Shown: positions 63,997 through 64,000 of the stretch, one piece after another | Numbering within the stretch: position 1 is the stretch's first letter | Layout: the number at the start of each line of letters is the position of its first letter | Assembly (NCBI RefSeq): GCF_037154015.1 | Contig: NZ_JBANRL010000001.1 | Location: 248,001-312,000 of the forward strand | Source of the DNA: Altererythrobacter aquiaggeris | GTDB lineage: Bacteria; Pseudomonadota; Alphaproteobacteria; Sphingomonadales; Sphingomonadaceae | Reading direction: 5' to 3' | DNA length: 64,000 bases | Translations under genes and position numbers: made by a program | Notes under the pieces: model-generated | Database searches by the model: none | What the model saw: the letters and a program-made list of their open reading frames with translations, nothing else | Told to the model about the DNA's origin: nothing

Positions 63997-64000
63997 AGTG

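Noticed and set aside
1-64000. tRNA, rRNA, insertion sequences, prophage or integration sites
   Set aside because: Intergenic stretches were read on both strands; none holds a cloverleaf, transposase remnant, terminal inverted repeats with target duplication, or integrase.

Overview
The window looks like chromosomal DNA of a sphingomonad alphaproteobacterium, probably of the Erythrobacteraceae (Erythrobacter/Altererythrobacter type). This is inferred from the high GC content, the exosortase-A-associated polysaccharide genes, the intracellular PHB depolymerase, the lolA-xth linkage, and a dense layout in which many neighbouring genes overlap as ATGA or GTGA. I see no rRNA, tRNA, insertion sequence, prophage or CRISPR array, and no gene-free stretch above 300 bases. 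The window is core and metabolic chromosome rather than a mobile island.

Left part (1-25,600). It opens with most of gltB (minus strand, running off the left edge) and a repeat-rich acidic membrane protein. Next come two divergent genes of the exosortase-A polysaccharide type, a glycosyltransferase and an O-ligase, the latter preceded by an unlisted 43-codon ORF. Then follow a MaoC hydratase and a thiolase, a DUF4126 protein, a PHB depolymerase, an ABC exporter, an M13 metallopeptidase, uppP, a small GlsB-like protein, phenylalanine hydroxylase and a class I PPK2. A tightly overlapping minus-strand operon (24,782-20,252: acyl-CoA dehydrogenase, CoA-transferase, thiolase, MaoC-like dehydratase) would degrade an acyl-CoA of unknown identity. 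Two small lipoprotein genes follow, separated by a terminator whose distal arm and T-tract are tandemly repeated.

Middle part (25,600-47,300). recQ is followed by a four-gene unit (SPFH membrane protein, ribbon-helix-helix protein, lipoprotein hydrolase, small membrane protein) with a palindrome in its upstream region. After that come a beta-helix secreted protein, a DksA-type zinc finger, psd, a GNAT, ribA and xth, a strongly structured putative sRNA, lolA, rpmG, arfB, rluA, a fused pabB-pabC, a HerA-like ATPase and an M1 aminopeptidase lipoprotein. An EF-hand protein, a response regulator and a histidine kinase form one minus-strand unit. Its upstream DNA carries tandem CGCAAA repeats and a 15-bp inverted repeat, which suggests a calcium- or cation-responsive module. 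Cupin and VOC genes lie upstream of it.

Right part (47,300-64,000). Divergent prolyl-type peptidases (M24 and S9A) are followed by a thioesterase and an OYE-type oxidoreductase. Then come a membrane diguanylate cyclase, alanine dehydrogenase, yggS and a ThiE-like gene (divergent, sharing a palindromic -10-like element), ftsK, glnD and an AMP-forming acyl-CoA synthetase. Nitrogen metabolism is represented at both ends (gltB, ald, glnD), and acyl-CoA metabolism recurs throughout.
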